Below are positions 16,785 through 25,190 of a stretch of DNA of 64,000 bases, piece after piece. The translations under genes were made by a program, and so were the position numbers. The notes under the pieces were generated by a model. That model worked only from the letters and a program-made list of their open reading frames with translations, was not told the DNA's origin and did no database searches. Within the stretch, counting starts at the first letter, position 1. Each line of letters begins with the position of its first letter. The DNA is from Streptomyces sp. NBC_01549 (GTDB lineage Bacteria; Actinomycetota; Actinomycetes; Streptomycetales; Streptomycetaceae): assembly GCF_026339955.1 (NCBI RefSeq), contig NZ_JAPEPW010000002.1, positions 744,001-808,000 on the forward strand, read 5' to 3'.

Positions 16785-16817
16785 GCTGCGCGGACGAAAC
16801 GAGTTCGTCCGCGCAGC
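16785..16817. terminator. Bidirectional hairpin terminator
   Basis: A 14-bp perfect stem, GCTGCGCGGACGAA with its complement, encloses the loop ACGAG. It sits between the convergent LtrA and alpha/beta-hydrolase genes. The AAAAC to its left gives a U-rich run for minus-strand transcripts. Confidence 0.8.
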
Positions 16818-16833
16818 TGGTGTGCCCCTCGTC

Positions 16834-17553
16834 TCAGCTCGTCGCCCGTACGGCGTCGCGGATCAGGTCGGCTACCTCCTTGGGCTGGGAGACGGCGACC
16901 GCGTGCGACGCGCCCTCGATCTCGACGACGGTCGCCCCGGCGCGCTTGGCGCCGAACCGTTCGACCTCGGGGTTGATCGCCTCGTCCGCTCCGGCCACCA
17001 GGGCCCAGGACGGCTTTGTCTTCCACGCGGCCGCGGCGGCCGTCTCCTCGAACGCCGCGGCGGCCAGTGGCCGCTGGACCACGGCCAGGACCTTGGTGAC
17101 GTCGGCGGGCACGTCAGCGGCGAAGACCGACGGGAAGGCGTCGGCGGCGATGGTGACCTCGACCGCGGGGTCACCATCCTCAACGGGGTACGTCCACTGC
17201 TTCAGGTTGCTGGCCAGCGGGGAGAGCGGGAAGCGGCCCTGCAGTTCGCCGAGACTCTCGCCTTCCTCCAGGGCGTAGGCGGCGACGTAGACGAGCCCGA
17301 CGACGTTCTCCGTGACGCCAGCCACGGTGATGAGGGCGCCTCCGTAGGAGTGGCCGACCAGCACGACGGGGCCGTCGATCTGGGCGGCCACGGAGGCGAC
17401 GTAGGCGGCGTCGGCGGCGAGGCCGCGCAGAGGGTTGGGCGGGGCGATCACGGGGATGCCGTAGCCCTGGAGTTCGGCGATGACGCCGGACCAGCTGGCC
17501 GCGTCGGCGAAGGCGCCATGGACGAGCAGGACGGTGGGCGTGGTCGTGGTCAT
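16834..17553 (-). CDS. Alpha/beta hydrolase (EstA/HNL-like small family)
   Basis: The product is 239 residues. Strand and oxyanion region VLLVHGAFADAASW is followed by the nucleophile elbow GHSYGG (Ser at about 89), the acid region GADEAINPE and the catalytic His in GASHAVAVSQP, so the Ser-Asp-His triad is intact. The protein is soluble and cytoplasmic, probably an esterase or related hydrolase on a small substrate. It is the second gene of an operon with the hydrolase that ends 20 bases upstream of its ATG. Paralogues occur at 31.8, 57.0 and 57.8 kb. The substrate cannot be read from sequence. Confidence 0.85.
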   Translation of the reverse strand: MTTTTPTVLLVHGAFADAASWSGVIAELQGYGIPVIAPPNPLRGLAADAAYVASVAAQIDGPVVLVGHSYGGALITVAGVTENVVGLVYVAAYALEEGESLGELQGRFPLSPLASNLKQWTYPVEDGDPAVEVTIAADAFPSVFAADVPADVTKVLAVVQRPLAAAAFEETAAAAAWKTKPSWALVAGADEAINPEVERFGAKRAGATVVEIEGASHAVAVSQPKEVADLIRDAVRATS

Positions 17554-17573
17554 GTCGGGGTGTCTCCTCGGGT

Positions 17574-18545
17574 TCAGGCGGTGTGCAGGGCGGCGCGCAG
17601 GGTGCCGGTGGCCAGCGTGATGGCGGCCTCGGCGGCGTGGGTCTCGCGCAGGGCGTTGAGCATCACGAAGTCGTGGATGATGCCCTGGAAGCGGACCGCG
17701 GTGACCGCAACGCCCGCCTCGCGCAGCTTGTTGGCGTACGCCTCGCCCTCGTCCCGCAGCACGTCCGCCTCCCCGGTGATGACCAGGGCCGGGGGCAGAC
17801 CCGCGAGCTGCTCGGGGGTGGCGCGCAGCGGCGAGGCGGTGATCTGCGCCCGTTCGGCCTCGTCGGTGGTGTACTGATCCCAGAACCACTGCATGCCGTC
17901 GCGGCGCAGGAAGTAACCGGTAGCGAACTGGTGGTAGGAGCCGGTGTCGAAGCTCGCGTCGGTGACCGGGTAGAACAGCACCTGCTGCACCAGCGGAATG
18001 CCGGCGCGCTCCTTGGCCATCAGCGTCAGCGCGGCGGCCATGTTGCCGCCCACCGAGTCACCGGCGACCGCGATGCGGGCGGCGTCCAGCCCCTTCGTCG
18101 CACCCTGCTGCACGACCCACTGGGCGACCGTGTAGTTCTGCTCGATGGCGACCGGGTAGCGGGCCTCGGGCGACAGGTCGTACTCAGGGAAGACCACGGC
18201 GGCGTTCGCGCCGACGGCGAGTTCCCGCACCAGGCGGTCGTGGGTGTGGGCGTTGCCGAACACCCAGCCCGCGCCGTGGATGTAGATGATCACCGGGAGG
18301 GTGGCCTCGGCGCCGGCGGGCTTGACGATGCGCGCGCGGACGCTGCCCGTCGGCCCGCCCGAGACGGTGATCCACTCCTCGTCGACGGCCGGCATCTCGA
18401 TCTCGCCGGACTGCACCTCGTCGACGGCCTTGCGTCCTTCCGCCGGAGGCAGGTCGAACAGGTAGGGCGGATTGGCGGTCGCCTTAGCGAAGGCGGCTGC
18501 CGCGGGTTCCAGCACTGGCTGAACCGGCTCGACGGCATCGGACAT
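17574..18545 (-). CDS. Alpha/beta hydrolase of the hormone-sensitive-lipase family
   Basis: This 323-residue esterase-type protein has oxyanion motif YIHGAGWVFGNAHTH (HGGG-like), nucleophile AGDSVGGNMA, catalytic Asp in EADVLRDEGEAY and His in GIIHDFVM, so the HSL-family triad is complete. It would cleave short-chain esters in the cytoplasm. An N-terminal helical cap (AAAAFAKATANPPYLFDL) is typical. TCTCCTGG upstream (minus-strand CCAGGAGA) is the ribosome site. An ISL3 element has inserted 17 bases beyond the ribosome site and probably separates the operon from its promoter. A very close paralogue lies at 41.5 kb. Confidence 0.9.
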   Translation of the reverse strand: MSDAVEPVQPVLEPAAAAFAKATANPPYLFDLPPAEGRKAVDEVQSGEIEMPAVDEEWITVSGGPTGSVRARIVKPAGAEATLPVIIYIHGAGWVFGNAHTHDRLVRELAVGANAAVVFPEYDLSPEARYPVAIEQNYTVAQWVVQQGATKGLDAARIAVAGDSVGGNMAAALTLMAKERAGIPLVQQVLFYPVTDASFDTGSYHQFATGYFLRRDGMQWFWDQYTTDEAERAQITASPLRATPEQLAGLPPALVITGEADVLRDEGEAYANKLREAGVAVTAVRFQGIIHDFVMLNALRETHAAEAAITLATGTLRAALHTA

Positions 18546-18562
18546 GTGAGTCTCCTGGAATG

Positions 18563-18570
18563 GTCATGGG
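18563..18570. repeat. 8-bp target-site duplication, left
   Basis: GTCATGGG here is repeated exactly at 20090-20097, on the outer side of each terminal repeat. Eight-base duplications are characteristic of ISL3-family transposition and indicate a single, intact insertion event. Confidence 0.85.
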
Positions 18571-20089
18571 GGGTCTTCGAATTTAGTGGGGGTGTGCCTC
18601 CCGTCGGCTTCGCCGGGTGGTTGCGCAGCGTGAGCGGAGGCGTTGGTTCGCTCGGTTGCGGAAGCCGAAGGCGTTACGCGCTTCGAGCTTGATGAGGCGG
18701 TTGTTGCCCTCCGAGGCGGCGTTGGTGATCCCGGTGGTCAGGTAGGTCTCGATGCCGTCCCACCACTGCTCGATGGTCTCGGCGAGGGTGACGAGTTCGG
18801 GCAGGTGAGCGTGGTCGGCGACGTGGGCGAAGAAGCGGTGGCGGGCGGTGGAGATCGCGGAGTGGTCGGGGGTGACGTGCCTGCGGGTGACGGTCAGGCC
18901 CAGGAGGTCGCGCAGGAGTTCCTTGCCCTGCCAGGCCGCATAGATCTGTCGGCCGTAGGTCCCCATGTACTCCAACTCGGTCTTGAGGAGCTCGCGTTGT
19001 TCGTCGGTGAGGTCTTCCTTGTTGCGGCGCAGGAGCTTGCGGACGCTGTAGATGCTGTCGCCCTTGCGGGCCCGGCGGCCGTGCTGTTTCCAGGTGAGGC
19101 GTCGGCGCAGGTCGGCGAGGTGGCGCTGGGCGAGTTGCACGATGTGGAAGCAGTCCACGACCACCGCCGCGTGCGGCAGGGCACGGTGGACGGCGGCGCG
19201 GAAGGTGGAGCACAGGTCGATGGCGACGTAGCGGACCTGCTCGCGCCAGGCGGCGGGCCGGGCCGTCAGCCAGTCGGCGACGGAGGCGGAGTTGCGGCCC
19301 TCGACCTGGCCGAACAGGCCGCGCCCGCCGATCGCGTCGACGAAGCCGATGTGCCAGGCGTCCGCGACCAGCTCCCACTTCTCCGTGTCCGGGTTCTGCT
19401 CCCACACCGGCTTACCCCGCCGGGTCTCGTCGATCCCGATCGCCTCGGTCACCGGCGGCTCCTCGGGCAGGACCTTCGCGGCGTAGTCCTCGAAGCAGTG
19501 CTGCACGATCGGCCAGGACAGGCCCAGATCCCGGCCGGCCTGCACCACCGATCGCCCGCCGTCACACACCGCGGCCCCGGCCGCCCGCCGAAGCGCCCCG
19601 GTCGTACGCATCCGCGCGGGTACCTGGCCTATGGACTCGGTGAACGAGCGGCGGTCGCAGTCGAGTTCGGTGCAGTGCCAGCGTGCCTTGCGCCACCGGA
19701 TACTCACCGGGCGCCCGCCGCAGGACAGGTGTCTGGGGGCGGTGGTGCGGTAGTCCTTCAGCCGGGTGGAGAAAACCCCGCACGAGGGGCAGGCCCTCGC
19801 GGACTCCTCGTTCGTCACGACGTATACCGTCGATCCGCCTGCCTTGTCGTCCTTGACCTGCGTCACACTCACCCCCTCCAGCCCAAGCAGTCGCGTCGCA
19901 GCCTCGTTGGTCCCGGTATCGTCGATGCTCAAGCCCGTGGGTTCTTCATGATCGGTTGCCTAGACAACAACCATGATCACGAAGACCCGCGGGCTCCTTG
20001 CGTCCAGGCCACCCACACCCCAGGCCCATCACGCTCGGTGACTGAACGTCAGGCCGTCACCGCCGCACCCCCACTAAATTCGAAGACCC
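18571..20089 (-). mobile_element. Complete ISL3-family insertion sequence, 1519 bp
   Basis: The element is bounded by perfect 24-bp inverted repeats starting GGGTCTTCGAATTTAGTGGG and flanked by 8-bp direct repeats (GTCATGGG). It holds one transposase gene reading on the minus strand. Perfect ends and an intact gene suggest recent insertion. It lies between the ribosome site of the hydrolase gene and the DNA that would have carried its promoter; joining the flanks recreates a continuous upstream region. Confidence 0.92.
18583..19932 (-). CDS. ISL3-family transposase
   Basis: The 449-residue protein has an N-terminal zinc-ribbon/helix-turn-helix (ACPSCGVFSTRLKDY, then SFTESIGQVPARMRTTGALR) and a DDE catalytic core: IGIDETRRGKPVWE, YVAIDLCSTFRAAVHRALPH, VVVDCFHIVQLAQRHLADLR and the C-terminal TNAASEGNNRLIKLEARNAF with the last acidic residue. 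Length and motif order agree with full ISL3 transposases. It is transcribed from inside the element and reads toward the hydrolase gene; read-through could drive that operon. Confidence 0.93.
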   Translation of the reverse strand: MSIDDTGTNEAATRLLGLEGVSVTQVKDDKAGGSTVYVVTNEESARACPSCGVFSTRLKDYRTTAPRHLSCGGRPVSIRWRKARWHCTELDCDRRSFTESIGQVPARMRTTGALRRAAGAAVCDGGRSVVQAGRDLGLSWPIVQHCFEDYAAKVLPEEPPVTEAIGIDETRRGKPVWEQNPDTEKWELVADAWHIGFVDAIGGRGLFGQVEGRNSASVADWLTARPAAWREQVRYVAIDLCSTFRAAVHRALPHAAVVVDCFHIVQLAQRHLADLRRRLTWKQHGRRARKGDSIYSVRKLLRRNKEDLTDEQRELLKTELEYMGTYGRQIYAAWQGKELLRDLLGLTVTRRHVTPDHSAISTARHRFFAHVADHAHLPELVTLAETIEQWWDGIETYLTTGITNAASEGNNRLIKLEARNAFGFRNRANQRLRSRCATTRRSRREAHPH

Positions 20090-20492
20090 GTCATGGGGAC
20101 GCCGGCCCTTCCGGCAATACGGCCGCCACGCTAAAACCACCGAGCACGCGGCAATTGCCCACGGGCGCACCGCTGCTGTCCTCACAGTGCACGGCTGCCT
20201 TCGAGCCTCTCCCATCACATTCAGAGCATGGATGAGTCAGTGCACTGAGGGGACAAGTCCTGTGCACCGGCAGAACATAGGGGCGCATCTGCCTTGCCTA
20301 TCGTGATGGCGAAGCAGCCGCGGCCTCTCACACACAGGGCCTGTCCTCGTTCTCAGGGCACGACGAGTGTCGGTGGAATTCGCTCGGTGCGATTCGAGCA
20401 AACGGGCGCGCGAGCGGGACGGAATAGCCAAAGCCCGCCGCTTCCGACCATGGCTCGAATCGAAGTCGATTTCCCAGAGGGAGTTTCAAGAG
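20090..20492. other. Right target duplication and divergent upstream region
   Basis: The first eight bases are the right copy of the ISL3 target duplication. The following approximately 390 bases have no gene and probably hold the original promoter of the minus-strand hydrolase operon together with the promoter of the amidohydrolase gene. No obvious operator dyad was seen. Confidence 0.55.
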
Positions 20493-22382
20493 ATGTCAAC
20501 AATGCCTGTCGGCGGGCTGGTTCCACATGCCATCGAGAACGCCGCGGACCTCATCGTCCGCAACGCGAAGATCCACACCGGGGACCCGGGCCGCCCGCAT
20601 GCGGAGGCGCTCGCCATCCACGACGGCGTCATCACGGTCGTCGGTGACGACAAGGACGTCGCTCCCCATGTCGGCGCGGGCACGAAGGTGGTCGACGCGC
20701 TCGGGCGACGGGTGATCCCCGGCCTCAACGACGCTCATCTGCACGTGATCCGCGGGGGCCTCAACTACGTGCTGGAGCTGCGCTGGGATGGCGTCCGCAC
20801 CCTGCGCCAAGGGCTGGCCATGCTGCGCGAGCAGGCGGCCCGCACACCCAAGGGACAGTGGGTGCGGGTGGTCGGCGGCTGGTCGGCCGAGCAGTTCGCC
20901 GAGCGGCGGCTGCCCACCGTCGCCGAGCTGAACGCCGCCGCACCGGACACTCCGGTGTTCGTCCTGCACCTGTACCAGTCGGCCGTGCTGAACCGGGCGG
21001 CGCTCAAGGCCGCCGGCTTCACCAGGGACACACCCGACCCCAAGGGCGGCCAGATCGTACGAAGCCGGGACGGGGAACCGACCGGCATGCTGCTGGCATC
21101 GCCCAGCGCCCTGATCCTCTACTCGACCCTCGCCAAGGCGCCGGTGCTGGACGAGGAGCACAGGAAGACGTCCACCCGCCATTTCCTGCGGGAGCTGAAC
21201 AGGTTCGGCCTCACCTCGGCGATCGACGCGGCGGGCGGATTCCAGAACTTCCCCGACAACTACGAGACGGTTACGGAACTGGCCAGGGAAGGACAGCTCT
21301 CCCTGCGCATCGCCTATCACCTCTTCCCGCAGACCGCAGGCCAGGAGATTGACGACCTCACCCGCTGGATCGGCATGGTCCGTCCAGAGGACGGGGACGA
21401 ATGGCTGCGTCTCAACGGAGCCGGCGAGAATCTCACTTGGGCGGCGGCAGACTTCGAGAACTTCGCCCAGCCGCGCCCCGAGCACTCCCCCGACTACGAG
21501 GTGGAATTCGAGAAGGCCGTGCGCCTTCTCATGGAGAACGGCTGGGGATTCCGGCTGCACGCCACCTATGACGAAACCATCCGCCGTGACCTGGCGGTGT
21601 TCGATAAGCTCGCTTCGGAAGGGCTCTTCCCGGGCGGGAACCGGTGGCTGTTCGACCACGCGGAAACCGTCTCCCCGGACAGCCTCGACCGCATCGCTGC
21701 GCTCGGCGGCGCGATGTCCGTGCAGAACCGCCTGTCCTTCCAGGGCGAGGCGTTCGTACGGCGCTACGGCCCCGGAGCCGCCGCGGACGCCCCGCCGATC
21801 CGAGCCATGCTGGACCGCGGGCTGACCGTGGGCGCCGGCACCGATGCCACCCGGGTCTCCACCTACAACCCCTGGGTCGCCCTGCACTGGCTCGTCAGCG
21901 GCCGCTCGGTCGGCGATCTGGCGCTGCGCCCGCCGACGAACCGCGTCGACCGGCAGACGGCGCTGGCGATGTTCACGCGCGCCGGAGCCGCACTGACCGG
22001 TGAGGACGAGGTCAAGGGCGTGCTGCGGCCGGGGTGTTACGCGGACCTGGCGGTGCTGCCCGAGGACTACTTCGCCGTGCCCGAACCGGACATCGCACAC
22101 ATCGAGTCGCTGCTGACCGTGACCGGCGGCCGGATCGTCTACGCCGCCGCCGAGTACGAGGGCCTCGACGAGGAACTTCCCCCCGTCAGCCCTGCCTGGA
22201 GCCCAGTAGCCCACTTCGGCGGCTACCAGGCGTCCCGCCGGGCGGCCCCTCCCGGCGCGCGCCAGGCGGAGCTGCTCGGCCAGGCCATCGCCGAGTCGGA
22301 GCAGCACCGCCAGTGGCGCATCGCGCGGGGTCTCACTCCCGAGGCCGCGAGCACCCCCTTCGATCCCTGCTTCGTTCTCTGA
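20493..22382 (+). CDS. YtcJ-like amidohydrolase
   Basis: The 629-residue protein begins with a beta-sandwich segment (ADLIVRNAKIHTGDPGRPHA) and the metal-binding strand VIPGLNDAHLHVIRGG (H-x-H). It continues with RLHATYDETIRRDLAVFDKL, LFDHAETVSPDSLDRIAALG, GAGTDATRVSTYNPWVAL (catalytic Asp region) and the closing sandwich GCYADLAVLPEDYF. It belongs to the amidohydrolase superfamily (YtcJ-type), cytoplasmic and metal-dependent; the substrate is unknown. The frame extends upstream to 20367, but this ATG has GAGGGAG before it. It starts a co-directional set with the isochorismatase-like gene. Confidence 0.88.
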   Translation: MSTMPVGGLVPHAIENAADLIVRNAKIHTGDPGRPHAEALAIHDGVITVVGDDKDVAPHVGAGTKVVDALGRRVIPGLNDAHLHVIRGGLNYVLELRWDGVRTLRQGLAMLREQAARTPKGQWVRVVGGWSAEQFAERRLPTVAELNAAAPDTPVFVLHLYQSAVLNRAALKAAGFTRDTPDPKGGQIVRSRDGEPTGMLLASPSALILYSTLAKAPVLDEEHRKTSTRHFLRELNRFGLTSAIDAAGGFQNFPDNYETVTELAREGQLSLRIAYHLFPQTAGQEIDDLTRWIGMVRPEDGDEWLRLNGAGENLTWAAADFENFAQPRPEHSPDYEVEFEKAVRLLMENGWGFRLHATYDETIRRDLAVFDKLASEGLFPGGNRWLFDHAETVSPDSLDRIAALGGAMSVQNRLSFQGEAFVRRYGPGAAADAPPIRAMLDRGLTVGAGTDATRVSTYNPWVALHWLVSGRSVGDLALRPPTNRVDRQTALAMFTRAGAALTGEDEVKGVLRPGCYADLAVLPEDYFAVPEPDIAHIESLLTVTGGRIVYAAAEYEGLDEELPPVSPAWSPVAHFGGYQASRRAAPPGARQAELLGQAIAESEQHRQWRIARGLTPEAASTPFDPCFVL

Positions 22383-22509
22383 ACTCCCATAAGACGCCTG
22401 GCTCTTGAACCGCCCCTTCCAGGACACCCACCAGCTCCGTCCAACCGGACGGTTCTTCCCACGGCACGGACAGCGGTCCGCGCCACCACTTACCGAGAAA
22501 GGCACACTC

Positions 22510-23172
22510 ATGGTCAACATCTCCGAGGTCACCGCCGCCCCCAGCCCCGACCTGCTCACCCCGGACAACTGTGCGGTGCTGTTCGTCGACCACCAACCGC
22601 AGATGTTCTTCGGCACCGGCAGCGGCGACCGCACCGCCATCATCAACTCCACCGTGGGCCTGGCGAAGTCCGCCAAGGCGTTCGACGTGCCGGTCGTGCT
22701 GAGCACCGTGGCCGCCGAGTCGTTCTCCGGCCCGATCATGCCGCAGCTGGCGGCGGTCTTCCCCGAGCAGAAGATCATCGACCGCAGCACGATGAACGCC
22801 TGGGAGGACCTCGCCTTCGTCGAGGCGGTCAAGGCCGCCGGCCGCAAGAAGCTCGTCATCGCCGGCCTGTGGACCGAGGTCTGCGTCGTCCTGCCCGCGC
22901 TCTCCGCCATCGCCCAGGGCTACGAGGTCTACGTGGTCACCGACGCGTCCGGCGGTGTCAGCCCGCAGGCCCACGAGCACGCGATTCAACGCATGGTGCA
23001 GGGCGGCGCGGTCCCGGTGACCTGGGTGCAGGTGCTCCTGGAGCTCCAGCGTGACTGGGCCCGTACCGAGACGTATGCCGCCGTGGGCGACGTGGTCAAG
23101 GAGCACGGCGGCGCCTACGGCCTCGGGATGGTCTACGCGCAGGCCGTCATCGGCGCCCACGCCGCCGGCTGA
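22510..23172 (+). CDS. Isochorismatase-like (YcaC-type) cysteine hydrolase
   Basis: The 220-residue protein has the cysteine hydrolase triad: Asp in CAVLFVDHQPQM, Lys in the AVKAAGRKKLVIAGL region and Cys in GLWTEVCVVLPALSA. The fold is that of isochorismatase/nicotinamidase; YcaC-type members act on uncharacterised small amides. GAGAAAGG precedes the ATG. It follows the amidohydrolase by about 130 bases and precedes DoxX, so the four genes may be one operon responding to an organic substrate; that grouping is inferred from spacing. Confidence 0.88.
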   Translation: MVNISEVTAAPSPDLLTPDNCAVLFVDHQPQMFFGTGSGDRTAIINSTVGLAKSAKAFDVPVVLSTVAAESFSGPIMPQLAAVFPEQKIIDRSTMNAWEDLAFVEAVKAAGRKKLVIAGLWTEVCVVLPALSAIAQGYEVYVVTDASGGVSPQAHEHAIQRMVQGGAVPVTWVQVLLELQRDWARTETYAAVGDVVKEHGGAYGLGMVYAQAVIGAHAAG

Positions 23173-23215
23173 TCCCCACGCTGGAACAAGAACGCCAGGA
23201 ACAGGCAGGAACACG

Positions 23216-23740
23216 ATGGACGCTGGACTGTTGGTCCTCCGGCTGGTGGTGGGGTTGCTCATCGCCGGGCACGGGGTGCAGAAGGTGAGCTTCCGGCTCG
23301 GAGGCAACGGATTGGCGGGCGGGACCGAGGAGTTCCGCCGTGACGGCTTCCGCGGCGGCCGGCTGACCGCCCTCGTCGCGGGAGCCAGTCAGATCGGTTC
23401 CGGCCTGTTCCTGGCGGCCGGCCTGCTCACGCCCCTGGCGGCGATGGTCGCCATGGGCGTGATGACGGTCGCGGGCACCGTGAAGCGGCCCAAGGGACTG
23501 TGGGTCCAGAACGACGGTTACGAATACCCCCTCGTCCTTGTCGTCGTCTCCGCCGCACTGGCCCTCACCGGCGCCGGGCGGTGGTCCGTGGACCACGCGC
23601 TGGGGGTCACCTCCTGGCCGGTGTGGGTCGCCGTCGTCGTGATCGTGATCGGGCCGGCGAGCGCACTGCTCACCCGCGTGGTGCTGCACCGGCCGGCCAC
23701 CGCAACGGAAGGAACGCGTTATGCGCAGGCTGCTGAGTGA
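23216..23740 (+). CDS. DoxX-family membrane protein
   Basis: This 174-residue membrane protein has four hydrophobic segments: LLVLRLVVGLLIAGHGVQKV, then ASQIGSGLFLAAGLLTPLAA, YPLVLVVVSAALALTGAG and VWVAVVVIVIGPASALL. The G-H-G-x-Q-K motif of the first helix is typical of DoxX/TQO small-subunit-like proteins, which accompany quinone-linked or detoxification enzymes. Its last 20 bases overlap the next gene, so translation is coupled. The specific redox partner is unknown. Confidence 0.85.
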   Translation: MDAGLLVLRLVVGLLIAGHGVQKVSFRLGGNGLAGGTEEFRRDGFRGGRLTALVAGASQIGSGLFLAAGLLTPLAAMVAMGVMTVAGTVKRPKGLWVQNDGYEYPLVLVVVSAALALTGAGRWSVDHALGVTSWPVWVAVVVIVIGPASALLTRVVLHRPATATEGTRYAQAAE

Positions 23741-24458
23741 CGCGGTCCGCACCCTGGTACCGCGCGGAGAGGAACGGCACGGGCCGCTGCCTCCCCTGAT
23801 GCTGATCCTGACGGTGGCCACCGGCCTGGTCGACGCCGTGAGCTACCTGGCGCTCGGGCACGTCTTCGTCGCCAACATGACCGGCAACGTGGTCTTCCTC
23901 GGGTTCGCCCTGGCCGGCGCCAAGAGCCTGTCCGCGGTCGCATCGATCGTCTCGCTGACCGCATTCCTCCTCGGCGCGCTCGCAGGAGGCAGGCTCGGCA
24001 CGCGGTTCGCCATGCACCGCGGGCACCTGCTGCGCACGGCGACGGCCGTGCAGACGGTGCTGGTCGCGGTCGCCGTGGTGGTCGCCGCCGTATCGGACGG
24101 CAAGGTCACCACCGATGTCCGGTACCCCCTCATCGTGTGCCTGGGGCTCGCCATGGGCCTGCAGAACGCGGTCGCCCGGCGCCTGGGCGTTCCGGACCTC
24201 ACCACGACCGTCCTGACCCTGACCCTGACGGGCCTGGCAGCGGACTCCACCCCGGCCGGCGGCGAGGCGCCACGCCCCGGCCGCCGGATCCTCTCCGTGC
24301 TCGCCATGTTCCTCGGCGCCCTCGTCGGAGCGCAGCTCGTCCTGCACGGCCATCTCGTCCTCACCCTGGGCCTGACGCTGGTGCTGCTCGCGGTCACCTC
24401 CGTGAGCACCCACCTTCTCTCGACCGCCGACGCCACCTGGATCCGGCCACGGCCCTGA
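23721..24458 (+). CDS. DUF1275 (YoaK-type) membrane protein
   Basis: The product is 245 residues with six predicted membrane helices. The family signature is present: VATGLVDAVSYLALGHVFVA, NMTGNVVFLGFALAGA, then LGLAMGLQNAVARRLGVPDL with the TTTVLTLTLTGLAAD motif. DUF1275 proteins are of unknown function, possibly transporters. It overlaps the DoxX gene and ends just before a 14-bp inverted repeat that may terminate the operon. Confidence 0.88.
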   Translation: MRRLLSDAVRTLVPRGEERHGPLPPLMLILTVATGLVDAVSYLALGHVFVANMTGNVVFLGFALAGAKSLSAVASIVSLTAFLLGALAGGRLGTRFAMHRGHLLRTATAVQTVLVAVAVVVAAVSDGKVTTDVRYPLIVCLGLAMGLQNAVARRLGVPDLTTTVLTLTLTGLAADSTPAGGEAPRPGRRILSVLAMFLGALVGAQLVLHGHLVLTLGLTLVLLAVTSVSTHLLSTADATWIRPRP

Positions 24459-24465
24459 ACAACAC

Positions 24466-24540
24466 ACCGGCCCACCGGTGGCACTGCGCCGAGGGAACAC
24501 ACCCTGTGCGCTGACGGTCAACAACGACCGGTGGGCCGGT
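24466..24540. repeat. 14-bp perfect inverted repeat with 47-base spacer
   Basis: ACCGGCCCACCGGT (24466-24479) is the exact reverse complement of the arm at 24527-24540. The spacer itself contains shorter GCGC-type complementarity. It lies just after the DUF1275 stop codon, so it may be a compound terminator or the ends of a very small mobile remnant. Confidence 0.55.
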
Positions 24541-24622
24541 CCTATCCACACGACAACAGCCGCCTGGCATAAGCGACATCTGCCCGAGTCAACGCGTCCG
24601 CACCCACCCCGCATGGACCACA

Positions 24623-25139
24623 ATGAGCCCCCCACCACCCTCCACACCGACACAGTCCCCAAAACCGGATTCGCCATGGGCGCCGCTCGCGGCGCGCGTC
24701 TTCCGGGCGCTGTGGATCGCCCAGTTGGTCTCCAACATCGGCAGCTGGATGCAGATGGTGGGCGCCCAGTGGTTGCTGATCGGGCACGACGCGGCACTGG
24801 TGACGCTCGTCCAGACGGCCTCCAGCCTGCCCGTCGTGCTCCTGGCTCTGCCCTCGGGCGTGGTTGCCGACCGCTACGACCGTCGCAGGGTGCTCCTGGC
24901 CGCGCAGTTGGCCATGCTCGCGGTCTCCGGCGCGCTCACCGCGCTGGCGTTCGCGGACGCGCTCACCCCGGTGCTGCTGCTAGTGCTCACCTTCCTGCTG
25001 GGATGCGGCACCGCGTTGATGGGCCCGGCCTGGCAGGCGATCCAGCCGGAGCTCGTGGAACGCCGCCAGCTAGGGCAAGCTGCCGTGCTCGGCGGCGTGA
25101 ACATGAATCTGGCCCGCGCCCTCGGACCGGCCGTGGGAA
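24623..25139 (+). pseudogene. Truncated MFS exporter (EntS-like), N-terminal part
   Basis: Residues 1-172 are a normal MFS N-terminus: VFRALWIAQLVSNIGSWMQM, then VLLALPSGVVADRYDRRRVL (motif A) and LGCGTALMGPAWQAIQPELV, ending NMNLARALGPAVG. At that point, where the sixth helix should follow, the sequence changes to NRANRVVLRNTG and low-complexity frame. The last two thirds of the transporter are missing, and a complete pirin gene begins 50 bases later. A deletion has joined the two. The frame remains open to 25972 only as an overlap of the pirin gene. Confidence 0.75.
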
Positions 25140-25190
25140 ACAGAGCAAACCGAGTCGTACTGCGGAACACCGGCCGACGGCGAACGGAGC

